Source: Nemertoderma westbladi
Lineage: Eukaryota; Xenacoelomorpha; Nemertodermatida; Nemertodermatidae
Direction: 5' to 3'
Assembly: GCA_032718475.1 (NCBI GenBank)
Contig: JAUCBJ010008050.1
Location: 100,045 to 164,044, forward strand
DNA: 64,000 bases
The notes under the pieces: generated by a model
Told to the model about the DNA's origin: nothing
What the model saw: only the letters and a program-made list of their open reading frames with translations
The model's database searches: none
Position numbers and translations under genes: made by a program
In this document: positions 23,001 to 32,800 of the stretch, in pieces
Position numbering within the stretch: position 1 is the stretch's first letter
Layout: every line of letters begins with the position of its first letter

Positions 23001-25232
23001 GGAGAGGTAAAATTACAGCTCCTAAAGCAGTCCAGAGAGAAGACACCGGAAAATAAGGTAAGTGAGAAACCCGTTTCTAGGAGAAAGGTAACACCAGTGT
23101 GTTATACAGACGACGGCGAAAGCCAGGCCTCTCAAGAGGAGAACAACGGGAAAGACACCGAAAGATCTTACTATGTCAACAAAGCGCCTAAGGACGTAAG
23201 TAAATTTAAGTCTCGAACTAGTGACAGGAGAGAACAGGTAACAAAAACTCCTCCTACGTCTCCCAAGAGAATTCAGGTGAGAAAGCCCGAAGAAAAAACA
23301 AGTGTGCACAATGTTACGCAAAATAAGGTAAGTAACATCAAACCGAAATGTGCGCTATGTGATGGGACCCATCGCTTGAATATGTGTGATGAATTCCTAA
23401 AGAAATCATTAACTGAGAGACGTGAAGTCATGTGGGATAAGCGGTTGTGTTATAATTGCCTCAGACAAGGACACCAATGGCGAACCTGTTACTCTAACAC
23501 AAGATGTGCCAAGTGCGGTGCGAAACATCATATCTTGTTGCACACTGAATTCGAGCGAAATAGTGCGAGTCAGGTAAGTGATTCCGAATTACATGTCCAA
23601 TTCAGTGATGTGAACGACACTGATCAATCTGAGATGGAAGGATTCTATACGGACGAGTTCTCCGACGAAAACGAATCCTGTTACACGATAAATACCACAG
23701 TGTATCGAGCACTCACGTATGAAAAGGATATGGACAGCGACCTCACCCTAACTACTTCTGATCAACAACCATTTTGGAAAGCGCCAACTTCCAATGTAGG
23801 GATTAGAGAATTTCCTGTGGTACAGGTAAGGGTCCACGGACCAAAAAGGAGTTATGTAGTGAACGCCCTCCTTGACTCCGGTAGTACAGGAACATTCATC
23901 GACAAAGAGCTAGCCGAAGACATATTCGCTGGACAACCCAAGTTCCGAACTAAGCTAAACATGTCAGGAATTATGCAGGTTTGGAAATCTACAGTAACAG
24001 CGGATTATTATGTAGGTGCGTTGTCCACCCCCCAGGACGAACTAGGAGAACATAGCATAAGATCAGTGAAAATGGTGGCTATAAAGAACTTCGCTACTAC
24101 TCAAGCAGACCTTTATAATTGGGACGAGGATGAGAGCATCCAACATCTTAAGATACCTCGATTCCAGACTGATTATCCTGGAGTGCAAATACTCATCGGC
24201 CAAAACGCGCATGAGGCGCTCGAGACATTGGAGAAACGGCCTGCTCAACCGCAGCCACTACAAACCTATGCGGTAAGAACTAGAGTAGGTTGGTACTTTA
24301 CTGGCCCTTCCCGTAGAACTCTCATGGAAAGATTACCGAAAGATCAGGTATATCAAGTGCGAGAATGGGAAGTTGAGAACAGTGAGTTTGACGATCCAGC
24401 TGAGGGAACTCCATACTCCTCAGACAACGACGATATACATCAACTCTTCGATGAGGAGAATGCCATCGATCTCCTTGAGGAAAGCGAGACTTGGCAAAAT
24501 CAAGTGAACTTATGTCAACTCCTTCTCCCATCCGAGCGAGACGACTATAACGACGAGCTTAATGACGTCATTGAACGTTATAATGCCAAGACTCGGGATG
24601 AACACGCCGTAAGATTCTTTACTCAAGAGGTTGTAGAGCCCAACTCCTACGATAAGGCCCTATCGGTGGAGGAAGAAAGAGCCAAGCAGATCCAAGCGAC
24701 AACTACTCGTTTTCTTAAAGATCAAGGTAGATATGAGATCGGACTTCCTTTCCGAAAGCGAGAACCAAAGTTCATTAACAACAGACCTTTGGCAGAGAAA
24801 AGAATTGCTCAACTACATCGACGTCTTACGGCAAATTCTTCAGCTAAAGAAATGTATCAAACGCAGTTGAAGAAGTTTATTAGCAAGGGATATGCGGAGC
24901 TAGTACCGGAAGAAACACCTATAACTGAGAGAACGTATTATTTAACTCACCATTACGTTCCCAAACCCGGTAAACCCCATGAAGTACGAGTGGTGTTTGA
25001 CGGTTCCGCCCTTTATATGGGCCAATCTCTTAATTCTGAATTGTTACCCGGACCCAACTTACTCCAATCCTTGTTGGGAATACTATTAAGATTAAGACAA
25101 TACTCCATTGCTTTCGCCTCAGATATAGAAGGCATGTTCTTACAAGTCAAAGCGCTGGGTAGGGATCGAGATAGCCTACGATTTTTGTGGTGGCCTGAAG
25201 GAGACCTCAATAAGAAACCTGTGGAGTACTGA
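20073..25232 (+). CDS. Gag-protease-RT (N-terminal) polyprotein of element 1
   Basis: Start chosen at ATG 20073 (MSDTKQNLSD), which aligns with the start in element 2 (MADTRQTLSD); the frame is open slightly further upstream from a GTG. Order: acidic/basic N-terminus, alanine-rich coiled coil (about residues 390-480), DUF1759-type Gag region (about 790-940, with VKFNGDEMKWLPFNEYY), three CCHC-type zinc sites (about 1093-1160: CALC, CYNC, CAKC), aspartic protease NALLDSGSTGTFID (about 1265), and the RT start with VVFDGSALYMGQSLN and FASDIEGMFLQV (catalytic Asp, about 1680). Gag packages RNA, the protease matures the polyprotein, RT copies the genome. The frame ends at TGA 25230-25232 in the middle of RT; BEL RTs normally have Arg here, so a CGA-to-TGA change is likely. 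Confidence 0.9.
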   Translation: MSDTKQNLSDSLLDVTICDSDKGVEPSTPKFSSPPTVRKVIPPVVITEPRLVQHRRSIIGTRAQVKRDQDAAEQQQPASQELISQRPDSSSSEDTVELTPERGARMTDAVYSDPLLILPAAVLTRLLIAVEEHQIDWARSKRSTKDSYEGYTREELKSMVESQWNFPGPGLPFDLSEAAWEDIHRMGVAKETIDPAVWKRSAAGYAQGFFSSMERVKEQLFQQPQGPQEQGQLLYQVRERILRIRLILSAFEEASKRRQDTSLQVAVKTWFQRVSLQVQGTAQWKAQLEERSTHGESTDATFSQVESEATAENPHKRDAIDIYLSDYQRFLGDEELRRRLDGLNPNSEGAQRVLDAIDVDRLAANQAKFDEQLRIARDQEEKVKKKRIEDRKKAAVAAAEAERKAAEEESKAAEMERKAAAAAAEAEAKRKAAAAEAEAKRKAAEMERKAAMAAAEAERIAAEEIAQLELENIQENQDCINKQLTASNMQMMNRSTPKRQGYTSSEEGDTTDPEGGGNRSRSSRRRRTPHRQKLPNLPPAVRRQLASTDLGSTEPTDQIIRVERLPTIVDEPEIIRPVLEATPSVIETPVLPEPNSKFPLHSTKLPVSSRTVPQSTPVLDAERDINNLSPVVPRLPATMLAAPASAVEWVDERPRGMDILLGQMEENQARSSQQVRELEGTVQQLRGTVRESRLELQEVQQSIALERDKLVNLQKGIPPPSVTMCQPVRSEVFHAQGVEPTRIYTASEVETPIVNPIKGNYKPVDNDIPYRPDHNPRNLYTDNSILNNTMAQESFTRQMARTEARQAVKVREIVKFNGDEMKWLPFNEYYKDNIQNSVLSNGEKLRFLIECLEGSPKLMALKFIGHPDGLRQVWDSLNIRYGNRNNIAKYLYAKLVAPRKFLSTGIIEFSDEIQEICRQLDWLGKSHEYQSSMVIGAVASTLPKGGVGTHWDKRVLYMMEQQRRYPTMADLLSFLDGEVKLQLLKQSREKTPENKVSEKPVSRRKVTPVCYTDDGESQASQEENNGKDTERSYYVNKAPKDVSKFKSRTSDRREQVTKTPPTSPKRIQVRKPEEKTSVHNVTQNKVSNIKPKCALCDGTHRLNMCDEFLKKSLTERREVMWDKRLCYNCLRQGHQWRTCYSNTRCAKCGAKHHILLHTEFERNSASQVSDSELHVQFSDVNDTDQSEMEGFYTDEFSDENESCYTINTTVYRALTYEKDMDSDLTLTTSDQQPFWKAPTSNVGIREFPVVQVRVHGPKRSYVVNALLDSGSTGTFIDKELAEDIFAGQPKFRTKLNMSGIMQVWKSTVTADYYVGALSTPQDELGEHSIRSVKMVAIKNFATTQADLYNWDEDESIQHLKIPRFQTDYPGVQILIGQNAHEALETLEKRPAQPQPLQTYAVRTRVGWYFTGPSRRTLMERLPKDQVYQVREWEVENSEFDDPAEGTPYSSDNDDIHQLFDEENAIDLLEESETWQNQVNLCQLLLPSERDDYNDELNDVIERYNAKTRDEHAVRFFTQEVVEPNSYDKALSVEEERAKQIQATTTRFLKDQGRYEIGLPFRKREPKFINNRPLAEKRIAQLHRRLTANSSAKEMYQTQLKKFISKGYAELVPEETPITERTYYLTHHYVPKPGKPHEVRVVFDGSALYMGQSLNSELLPGPNLLQSLLGILLRLRQYSIAFASDIEGMFLQVKALGRDRDSLRFLWWPEGDLNKKPVEY

Positions 25233-26675
25233 ATGACCATCCAAGCCTTTGGGATAATCTCGAGCCCTTCAAACGCCTGTTCCGTGGTGCGCACTACTGC
25301 GGATGACAACCGAGACGCCTTCTCTAAAGAGGTGATCGAGGAGGTCGCTAAAGGAACGGTAGAATGCTTAAAGAAAGGTGGATTTCGACTAACTAAATTC
25401 ACTAGCAACTCCCGTGAGTTTCTGGAGTCGATCCCGGTAGAAGATCGAGGAACAAAAGACCTAGATCTAATAAAGGATGATCTCCCAGAAACTAAGACCC
25501 TTGGTTTGAAATGGGACACAGAAAGAGATATCCTGTTTTTCCAATTAAAACAGCGAGATAATCCAGTTCGGACTAAACGGATTTGTTTAAGTATCCTGAG
25601 CACTTATTTCGATCCATTGGGATTTATTAGCCCAGTTATATTGATTGCTCGGAGTTTAGTACAACAAATGTGGCTTGAAAACCACTCATGGGACGATCCA
25701 CTTAAGGGAGAATTATTATTAAAGAAGTGGATGAAATGGGAAGATTCTCTACCAGCCATCGAAAACTTTATAATTTCCCATTCATATTTTGGTCATGTTC
25801 TCCCTACATATTCATATCAACTCCATGTGTTTGGAGACGCCAGCGATATGGGAATAGGTATAGTAGCCTACCTAAGGGTGGAAACTCCGGACGGAATCAA
25901 AGTCGCCTTGGTTACCTCTAAGGCATTGATAAACAACAAGTTGAAAGTTCCTCGAGCGGAGTTAAAAGCGGCTCTATACGCTACAGCCATCGGCCGGAAT
26001 GTAACAGAACAGATCGACTATCCCCTGGAGAAAACTGTCTATTGGACCGACGCTTTACTCGTGTTGGAGTATATAACCAATGAAGTCTGTCAGTTCAGCG
26101 TCTTCGTTACCAACAGAGTAGCTATTATACTCAGTCGCACGACGATGGATCAATGGAGACATTGCCCCGGAACGATTAATCCAGCGGACATCGCTTCCAG
26201 GGGAGCAACTCCACAAGAACTGGTAGATACTCCAGACTGGTTAGGTGGACCCGACTTCCTCTACAAAGAAGAAGAAGAATGGCCTCCTCATCTTACTACA
26301 GCAGAGATTAGACAGGCCAAGGGAGCGGAGAAAGTCAAACCTAAAACTCAGGCGAGTAAATCGAAGTTATTCAAACCCACAGTAGATCTGTCTGTACTAC
26401 ATACTTCCGGAGACGACGCTTTGGATCAGAAACCCACAGCTACAAATAAACCCGTTGTGGAAATCCGTGATAAGGATTGGAAATCTGGCATACCAGACAT
26501 CTCGCAAGGACTCTCACCTCTTCTGCAGAGAGCGATGCATCACTACAGTTCCTGGAATCGGCTTTGTAAGGCCGTGACATATTTAAAGAGATGTTTTCAC
26601 CATCACTACTCTGGGTTGAAAACAAAGGGTGATACCGCTCGCTCCAATCACATCAGTGCAGGTCCATGTTATTAA
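25233..26675 (+). pseudogene. RT (C-terminal, YVDD missing) and RNase H of element 1
   Basis: Continues in the same frame directly after the TGA. The RT part runs MTIQAFGIISSPSNACSVVR, then FSKEVIEEVAKGTVECLKKGG and FRLTKFTSNSREFL. The FYVDD catalytic box expected between EVIE and EVAKGT is absent, with the frame kept, which suggests a small deletion between GAGGT-type repeats. RNase H follows: HVFGDASDMGIGIVAYLR (about residue 198), PRAELKAALYA, YWTDALLVLEYI and NPADIASRG, with the acidic residues present. The frame ends shortly after LCKAVTYLKRCFHHH, where the integrase frame overlaps. RT activity from this copy is not expected. Confidence 0.85.
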
Positions 26676-28185
26676 AGACCCTCCCAGATATAAGATACCC
26701 GACAGGTTTCTGAAGGAGAAGATCAGTTATCAGGAGCATGAAGAAACCAACAAACAGATGCTGAGACTCTTACAATGCGATGAGGATTCCGATAAGTATT
26801 TCCTGTTGTTGAGAAATCCACAGATGCGCTTAAGGGATCGCTTCTCTAGCACAATGATAGATGGGTTGATACGTGTTGGAGGAAGATTAACGAATGCCCC
26901 ATTATCCTTTGATACTAAGTTCCCCATACTCATTAGAAATCTTGAAATACAAGTCAAGATGATTGTAGATGTTCACAGCAAACTTTATCATGCTGGTAGA
27001 GAACGAGTTCTTAGCGAAATTCGAACTCGCTATTATTTTTATAAACCCCGTAGAGCTCTGAACCAAGTTCTTAGGAACTGTATACCCTGTAGGAAAGCAT
27101 TCAGTAGGCCTTTAACACAGAGAGAGGCAGAATTACCTAGGGAACGAGTAAGCTTTTATGAACCACCCTTTACTAATACCGGTGTGGATTTATTTGGCCC
27201 TATCGAAGTATATCGTGCTAGGACTATAGTCAAGAGATGGTGTGTAATCTTTGTTTGTATGACTTGTAGAGCCATCCATCTCGATATGGTGAACGATTTA
27301 TCTACCAACAGCTTTTTATTAAGCTTGCGACGACAGATCGCTCGCTTTGGCACTAGTAACACGATGAGATCTGATAAGGGAACAAATTTCATTGGTGCCA
27401 ACAATGAAATCAAAGCTTACGTCAAAGATTGGAACCAAAGACAGGTGGACGACCAACTACGAGTAACAGCGTCTAGTTGGACCTTCAACGCCGCCGACGC
27501 CCCTTGGTGGGGAGGAAGTTGGGAGAGATTAATAAGAAGTGTGAAGACAGCATTTCATTTTATAGTGCCTTGCCGCGCTTATCTCACCGACGAACTTTTG
27601 CGGACGTTAATGGAAGAAATTGCCGCCTATCTCAACGAGAGACCGCTTATGCCAGTCTCATCGAGTCCCGATTCCCTGGAGGCGCTAACACCCGCGCACT
27701 TCCTACTGAAGAAACCTGTAGCCATGCTCCCACAATCGGAAATCACAGACGGAGACGAATACTGCCGACAAACTTGGCAACTCATGCAGTTGTTATCCCG
27801 TCGTTTCGCTGACCATTTCGAAAAACATTATCTGCCCACGCTACAACTTCGAACTAAGTGGTTTGCGCAGCAAGAAAACGTCAGTGCTGGAGACATGGTT
27901 CTTATTGTGGATGTGGATCTTCCACGTAAGCGGTGGCAGACAGGTCGTATAATCGAGACGCACATCTCGGATGACGGTTTGGTGCGATCGGTAGAACTCG
28001 TCGTCATGCGACGTAACTTTAAGAAACCGGGAATTGTCTTTGAGACGCAGCAGCTCAATCGCCCAGTTGGTCGCTTATGTTTACTGGAAAGAGACAGAGA
28101 ACTCTCCGGAAACTATGGGAGACAAGATACTCTTCCCACGACCACCTCCCTAATCCAACAAACATCTAGGGACTCCCCAACTTAA
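26629..28185 (+). pseudogene. Integrase and C-terminal domain of element 1
   Basis: Lies in another frame than RNase H, overlapping it by about 47 bp; the first triplet is GTG, so no independent start is implied and a frame-shifting mutation in the linker is likely. Visible are GLIRVGGRL, the zinc-binding H...H/CIPC region (VDVHSKLYHAGRERVLSEIR, RNCIPCRKA, about residues 105-150), the DDE residues in NTGVDLFGPIEV (about 185), MRSDKGTNFIGANNE (about 247) and WWGGSWERLIRS (about 296), and a basic C-terminal domain with AGDMVLIVDVDLPRKRW, typical of DUF5641 in BEL/Pao. It would insert the cDNA into target DNA with a short duplication. The integrase fold itself looks intact. Confidence 0.85.
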
Positions 28186-29825
28186 AAACGGCTGGAGTGG
28201 GTGTGTGACCATATTATTTTATATTTGTATTTGTTTTATTTTTATATTTATGTATGTGTTATTATGTAATTTTATTTTAATCGTTTTATTTAATTTTATT
28301 TAGTAACATGTTATTTTAGCGAGCATTTAGTAGATTAGTGCAATATATTCGCATTTATTACGTAATTACTTATATTATATATTTAGTGCGACGGCGAGAA
28401 ATAATTCTTTTTCTCCTTCCTTACTGCCCGTATTACATTATAAATACGTGACTACAGTAAGATGAAATGTCCGTACTTATTAAAGTACAATAAAGCCACT
28501 ACTATATTCAAATATTATTGGTAGGCAGAGTATTAGGAATGCAAAGTTCAGATCCTCGTGTCTCGGCTAAACCAAGCTCTGGGTAGACCTTGGAAACGAC
28601 TTGCCTCTTCACACTGACATTGCTTCGTGCGATATTGCTCTCATACCGTATATTAAATAATACATATAGTAGCGTGATGTCCCTTTAACAGTAGCGTATA
28701 ACGCAAAATAAATCTGTTAAACCCTTTGACCATCTGTAATTCTAGTCGATTAAGATATCGCGGCACCCACCGATATACTTGAAAGACAAAATTCTAGAAT
28801 TAGTGGTTAACGTCCCCAGACAAGTTCTGGAATAAACTGGTGCCCATCCTAAATATTAATTATTAATATTTACAAAATTCTGTCAAATATCAGATCCTTT
28901 AAAATTCTAGTCGATTAAGATATCGTAGCACTTACCGATACTCTTAAAAGGACAAAATTCCTAGAATCAAGGATCCCAGTCCCCAGACACGTTCTGGAAT
29001 AAAATTGTGTCTATTTAACGTTAAATAATAAAATTTACGGGAATAAGTTTAAATTCAGATATTTCAACGAATTTAATAAATTGTCATTTTATACAATTTA
29101 TAACATTCCCAAAATTCCATTAATTAATAGATCATGGGAGCGGAGATTCACTCTATTAAGTGTATTTGTGTGCGAGAATCTCCAATGTATAGTCAATAGC
29201 CGATAAAATTCATGGAATCATGTATAAAGGGGATATTGACCATTAAAGAATTACTATTAAATAGCATCCCAGATCTGTATGCATGAGAGTTACCCTAATT
29301 CTACCGCTAGCTTTCCATAATGTCACCATGGCAACAACCACGCTAGAATTAGAAGTGAGTTAAAAGAACAATAGAAGGTATGCCCCATTGAATAGCATAG
29401 GGAATAAATAGCGCACTGCTAGTATCCAAGGTTACATAATAAATACAGTGACATTCTGGAAGGTACTGACTAACGGACAAATGGCCCGAATGTGTGCAGT
29501 TTGTTGCAGTTGTGTTGAATTTGTGCGTTTGTAGGTGAATGTTACTACTAAGGTGTGTTTACAGTAGCGAGTCGCAATTGTGAAAGTAACCCTAACTCTC
29601 CAAGAAGAACCTGCAGTACATCTAAGCCTTTGGGACGGACAGTGAAGTGACTTGTGCCGGTTATCGTTGTCGTTGTGTAGCTACATCGTTGGCGAAAGCA
29701 CAGCGACGACGGTACATCGGCGCTGAGGATCTTACACTGTCCGGGGGCAAAAGAGGGGTAGGCAGCGACGCCCGCTAGCCTAATATATATAAACTCATTA
29801 TAATATTGATAAACTCATAGCAGAT
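28186..29825 (+). other. Spacer between Pol and ORF2, possible ORF2 promoter region
   Basis: A 1.64 kb non-coding region. It contains two ~165-bp tandem units (28738-29040), a segment with TCGTGTCTCGGCTAAACCAAG (28557 onward), and, near ORF2, CCTCCGGGG-like and GACGG-rich sequence. All parts recur in element 2 at 41834-43445 although that copy has lost much coding sequence. How ORF2 would be translated is unknown; a subgenomic promoter, splicing or internal initiation are options. Confidence 0.6.
28738..29040 (+). repeat. 165-bp tandem repeat in the inter-ORF spacer
   Basis: Two units starting TTCTAGTCGATTAAGATATCG (28740, 28905). Each continues with a GCAC-TTACCGATA-type block, AAAGGACAAAATTC-type block, TAGAAT, CCCCAGACA-GTTCTGGAATAAA and an AT-rich end. 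Element 2 has the same pair in inverted position at about 42600-42905. Confidence 0.85.
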
Positions 29826-32800
29826 ATGACTGAATTGATAGAAGATGATCTTGGTATCAGGGAGCGATATACTCTACCTTTACAAGCGTTTGTCGATAGC
29901 CTGATACGCGGCGACGCTGGTCCAACTACTACGGAGGATGATGGTCGTTATATCGAACCGCCAATGTCCCCGGAGCAACTTACGCGTGAATTGGATTATA
30001 GAAAGTTCACCGCTCGCTATACGCATCGTAATGGTACGTATATGGACTTCTTAACTACCGGTCATCCTATCGATTTACACGACACGGACGATGTGGATAC
30101 CGAAAGGGAAATGGTTTTATTTAAATATCATACCCAGCGGAATCGGAACGATAAGCCAAGAATAGAACACGAGAACTCTATTCGAAACAGACTCGAAAGA
30201 GAAGACGTTGAAGAGCCGGATAAACGCAACGACTTCAACGATTATCTGGAATTCTTGAGAGAAACATACCTCAATATTGCCAGTCAACAAAATCTCGAAA
30301 CTCGATATCCTCAAGGTATACATCATGATCCTATGATAGAACTCAAACGACTCTATTTCACTATGATGTATCTTACCGCCGATCGACCGCTACCTGTTGT
30401 CCCAGATAGCTTCGAACAGATGGAGGAATATTGTAAAACTGGAGAACGATCACCCGCGTTTCCTCTGCAGGACGTGCGTCTTTGGTATTACTGCGACGAA
30501 TGCCCTAGACCCAATCAGCAAACGGAAAGACATAAACATCCGCGGAGACGTTGCGCTAAACACAGTTTTACACGATATACTTATGGGAGTTTCGAGCGAA
30601 ACCTTTTCGACGTGTCCCCTGCGGTCGCTCGACTCAAGCGATCCTTGAACAAACCGATGATCAGAGTTCCGGAATACTCGGTCAGACCTCCGCATTCCTT
30701 AGTCAGACCTCAAACTCTTGACCCTAATAGTATCACGGATCCTCCCGAACTGTACTCACTGTTCAAAGATCTAGTGTTACCCGAACAGTTGATCGGTGGC
30801 ACTCCAATAGTAGGCTCACGGGACATTCGCCAACCCTACCTAGCTGGATTGGGACGTGGTCATCTAATATCGCCGTTTAACCCATACAACCGTCCCGGCT
30901 TCACCTCTATCCAACCCGTTACGGAAGTCGAAGAGAGCGTCGTACGAAACGCATTAGATGCTATTCGGCAGAAAATCGGAAAGGGAACGTACGATTGTTT
31001 GGAGAAGCGTAAATTGCAGCAACAAGTCCAAGCGGTGAAGGAATTAGCTTTACCCCAGTTCGATAGAGAAATACAAAATCTCGAGGAGGACATCGAACGT
31101 GGACGAACCTACTCTTTACAAGAGTTTCTAGATGAGCGTCTACAACAACAAGCGGAGGAGAATCAGCTCGAGGAGAGACATATAGAACTGGATGAGAGAG
31201 AAGAAGCGGTTTTAGCTCAACCCGAAGCGCAAATCCTTATGACGGATCTCTACTCTAAAACCATTCTTCATCCCTCGATGGTTCCCCATTTCGGAGACAA
31301 GCTTTTTGCGACGGCACAACCCCAACCGGTTGATATCAACCTAAGATCTCGAGATCTTATCGCCGACGCTCCTCTGTTGCAGCGTCCGCCCATCGAATCC
31401 GCTCGTGTCGATGGTATACTCGTTGAACCTCCGGACAATAGAGCAGATCTTGTCCGTCGCATGGTACACGATGTAAACATACGCGCTAGACCTTTACCGG
31501 ACTCGTTTTACGGGATCAAAGATCACCCTTATTACGTCAATCTAAAACAATATTACATGGTAAAACCGGAAGATCCTACACATAGTCTGAAGTTTCTACC
31601 GCTAATAAATCCTCTCGATCTTGTCGAACTCGAACAACTGCAGAAACATCTGGATCAGTTAGTTAAAGTAAACTCATTTCGAAAACCATATAATGTTTCC
31701 AGAATAGAGAAAGAAACAATACCTCCGTATAATCTTGATGGATTCATCAAAACTCGTTTAGTGCACTGGAATCTTGATGTGTTATTCGAGGAGGAAAGAA
31801 TACAACGATATGGAGATGAGGAAACACATACCACACAATATTTAAAGTATAAAGACCTGCCTAATGCTAGCGAATGCGCTACCTTGTGGCATCCTGTAGG
31901 AATGACACTAGAAAACGCCACAAAGGAGTGGAACGAAACTCTTAACGTTATCGAGATGTATGGAGTTGTCACTTACGATAACGAAGGTAGCGTTCCGGTT
32001 GGAGAACTTGGAACTACGCGGATGATACACATACGAGGACTCGCTGGTTCTACCCACGTATTTACTCGAGCGTGTTCCGACGTGATTGATTATTCTTTTG
32101 AAACTCTTACTGAGACACAAAAGAAACTCCGACATGGACAATTTGAACTCGCGCAGCGTTACGTCACCGACACCGAGCGCAAACCGGCCATGGGTATCGA
32201 TGGATCGATGTTACCCCAACCCGTGCTCGAGATGTTGTTTAACGAAAGAATCCTTAAAATCGGCTCAGCTGTTTATGGAGACCTACAGAACGACTTTCGG
32301 AATATGGAGAACATTCCATACCCCTTCGTTGATACTCAGCTGATTGCTCCTTGGGCAGAAGGCCGAGGTTTCTTCCGCACTATGTATGCCAATACACCCA
32401 GCGGAATTACTAAAGTACAACGAACCTCCATCGGACATCTTGCCTTTCAAGCATACGGATGGAATTTCAAGGTTGGAAATCCTATAAATTACCAACAAGT
32501 ATACGGAGATCATTATTCTCGTTTATACTTTGATGGACCATTGACCGCACCTGGCGCCGTGTATAGCTTTATGAGTGTTCCACTTCGTCCCTCCTTAGCT
32601 ATATACACGATCTTTGAAAACGCAGCACTTGCCGGTTGGCTAGCCGATGTGTGCAGTCGTACCATACGCGCCCATCCCTTAATACTCGGAACCAAACTCG
32701 CCAAGTTAGATGAACACAATAAATTCATCCGCTTTGAATGTTTCAGGCGCTTTCTGACTCCGTTCCGTAACGTTGATAGTCAGTTCAAGGACCGCGCTCT

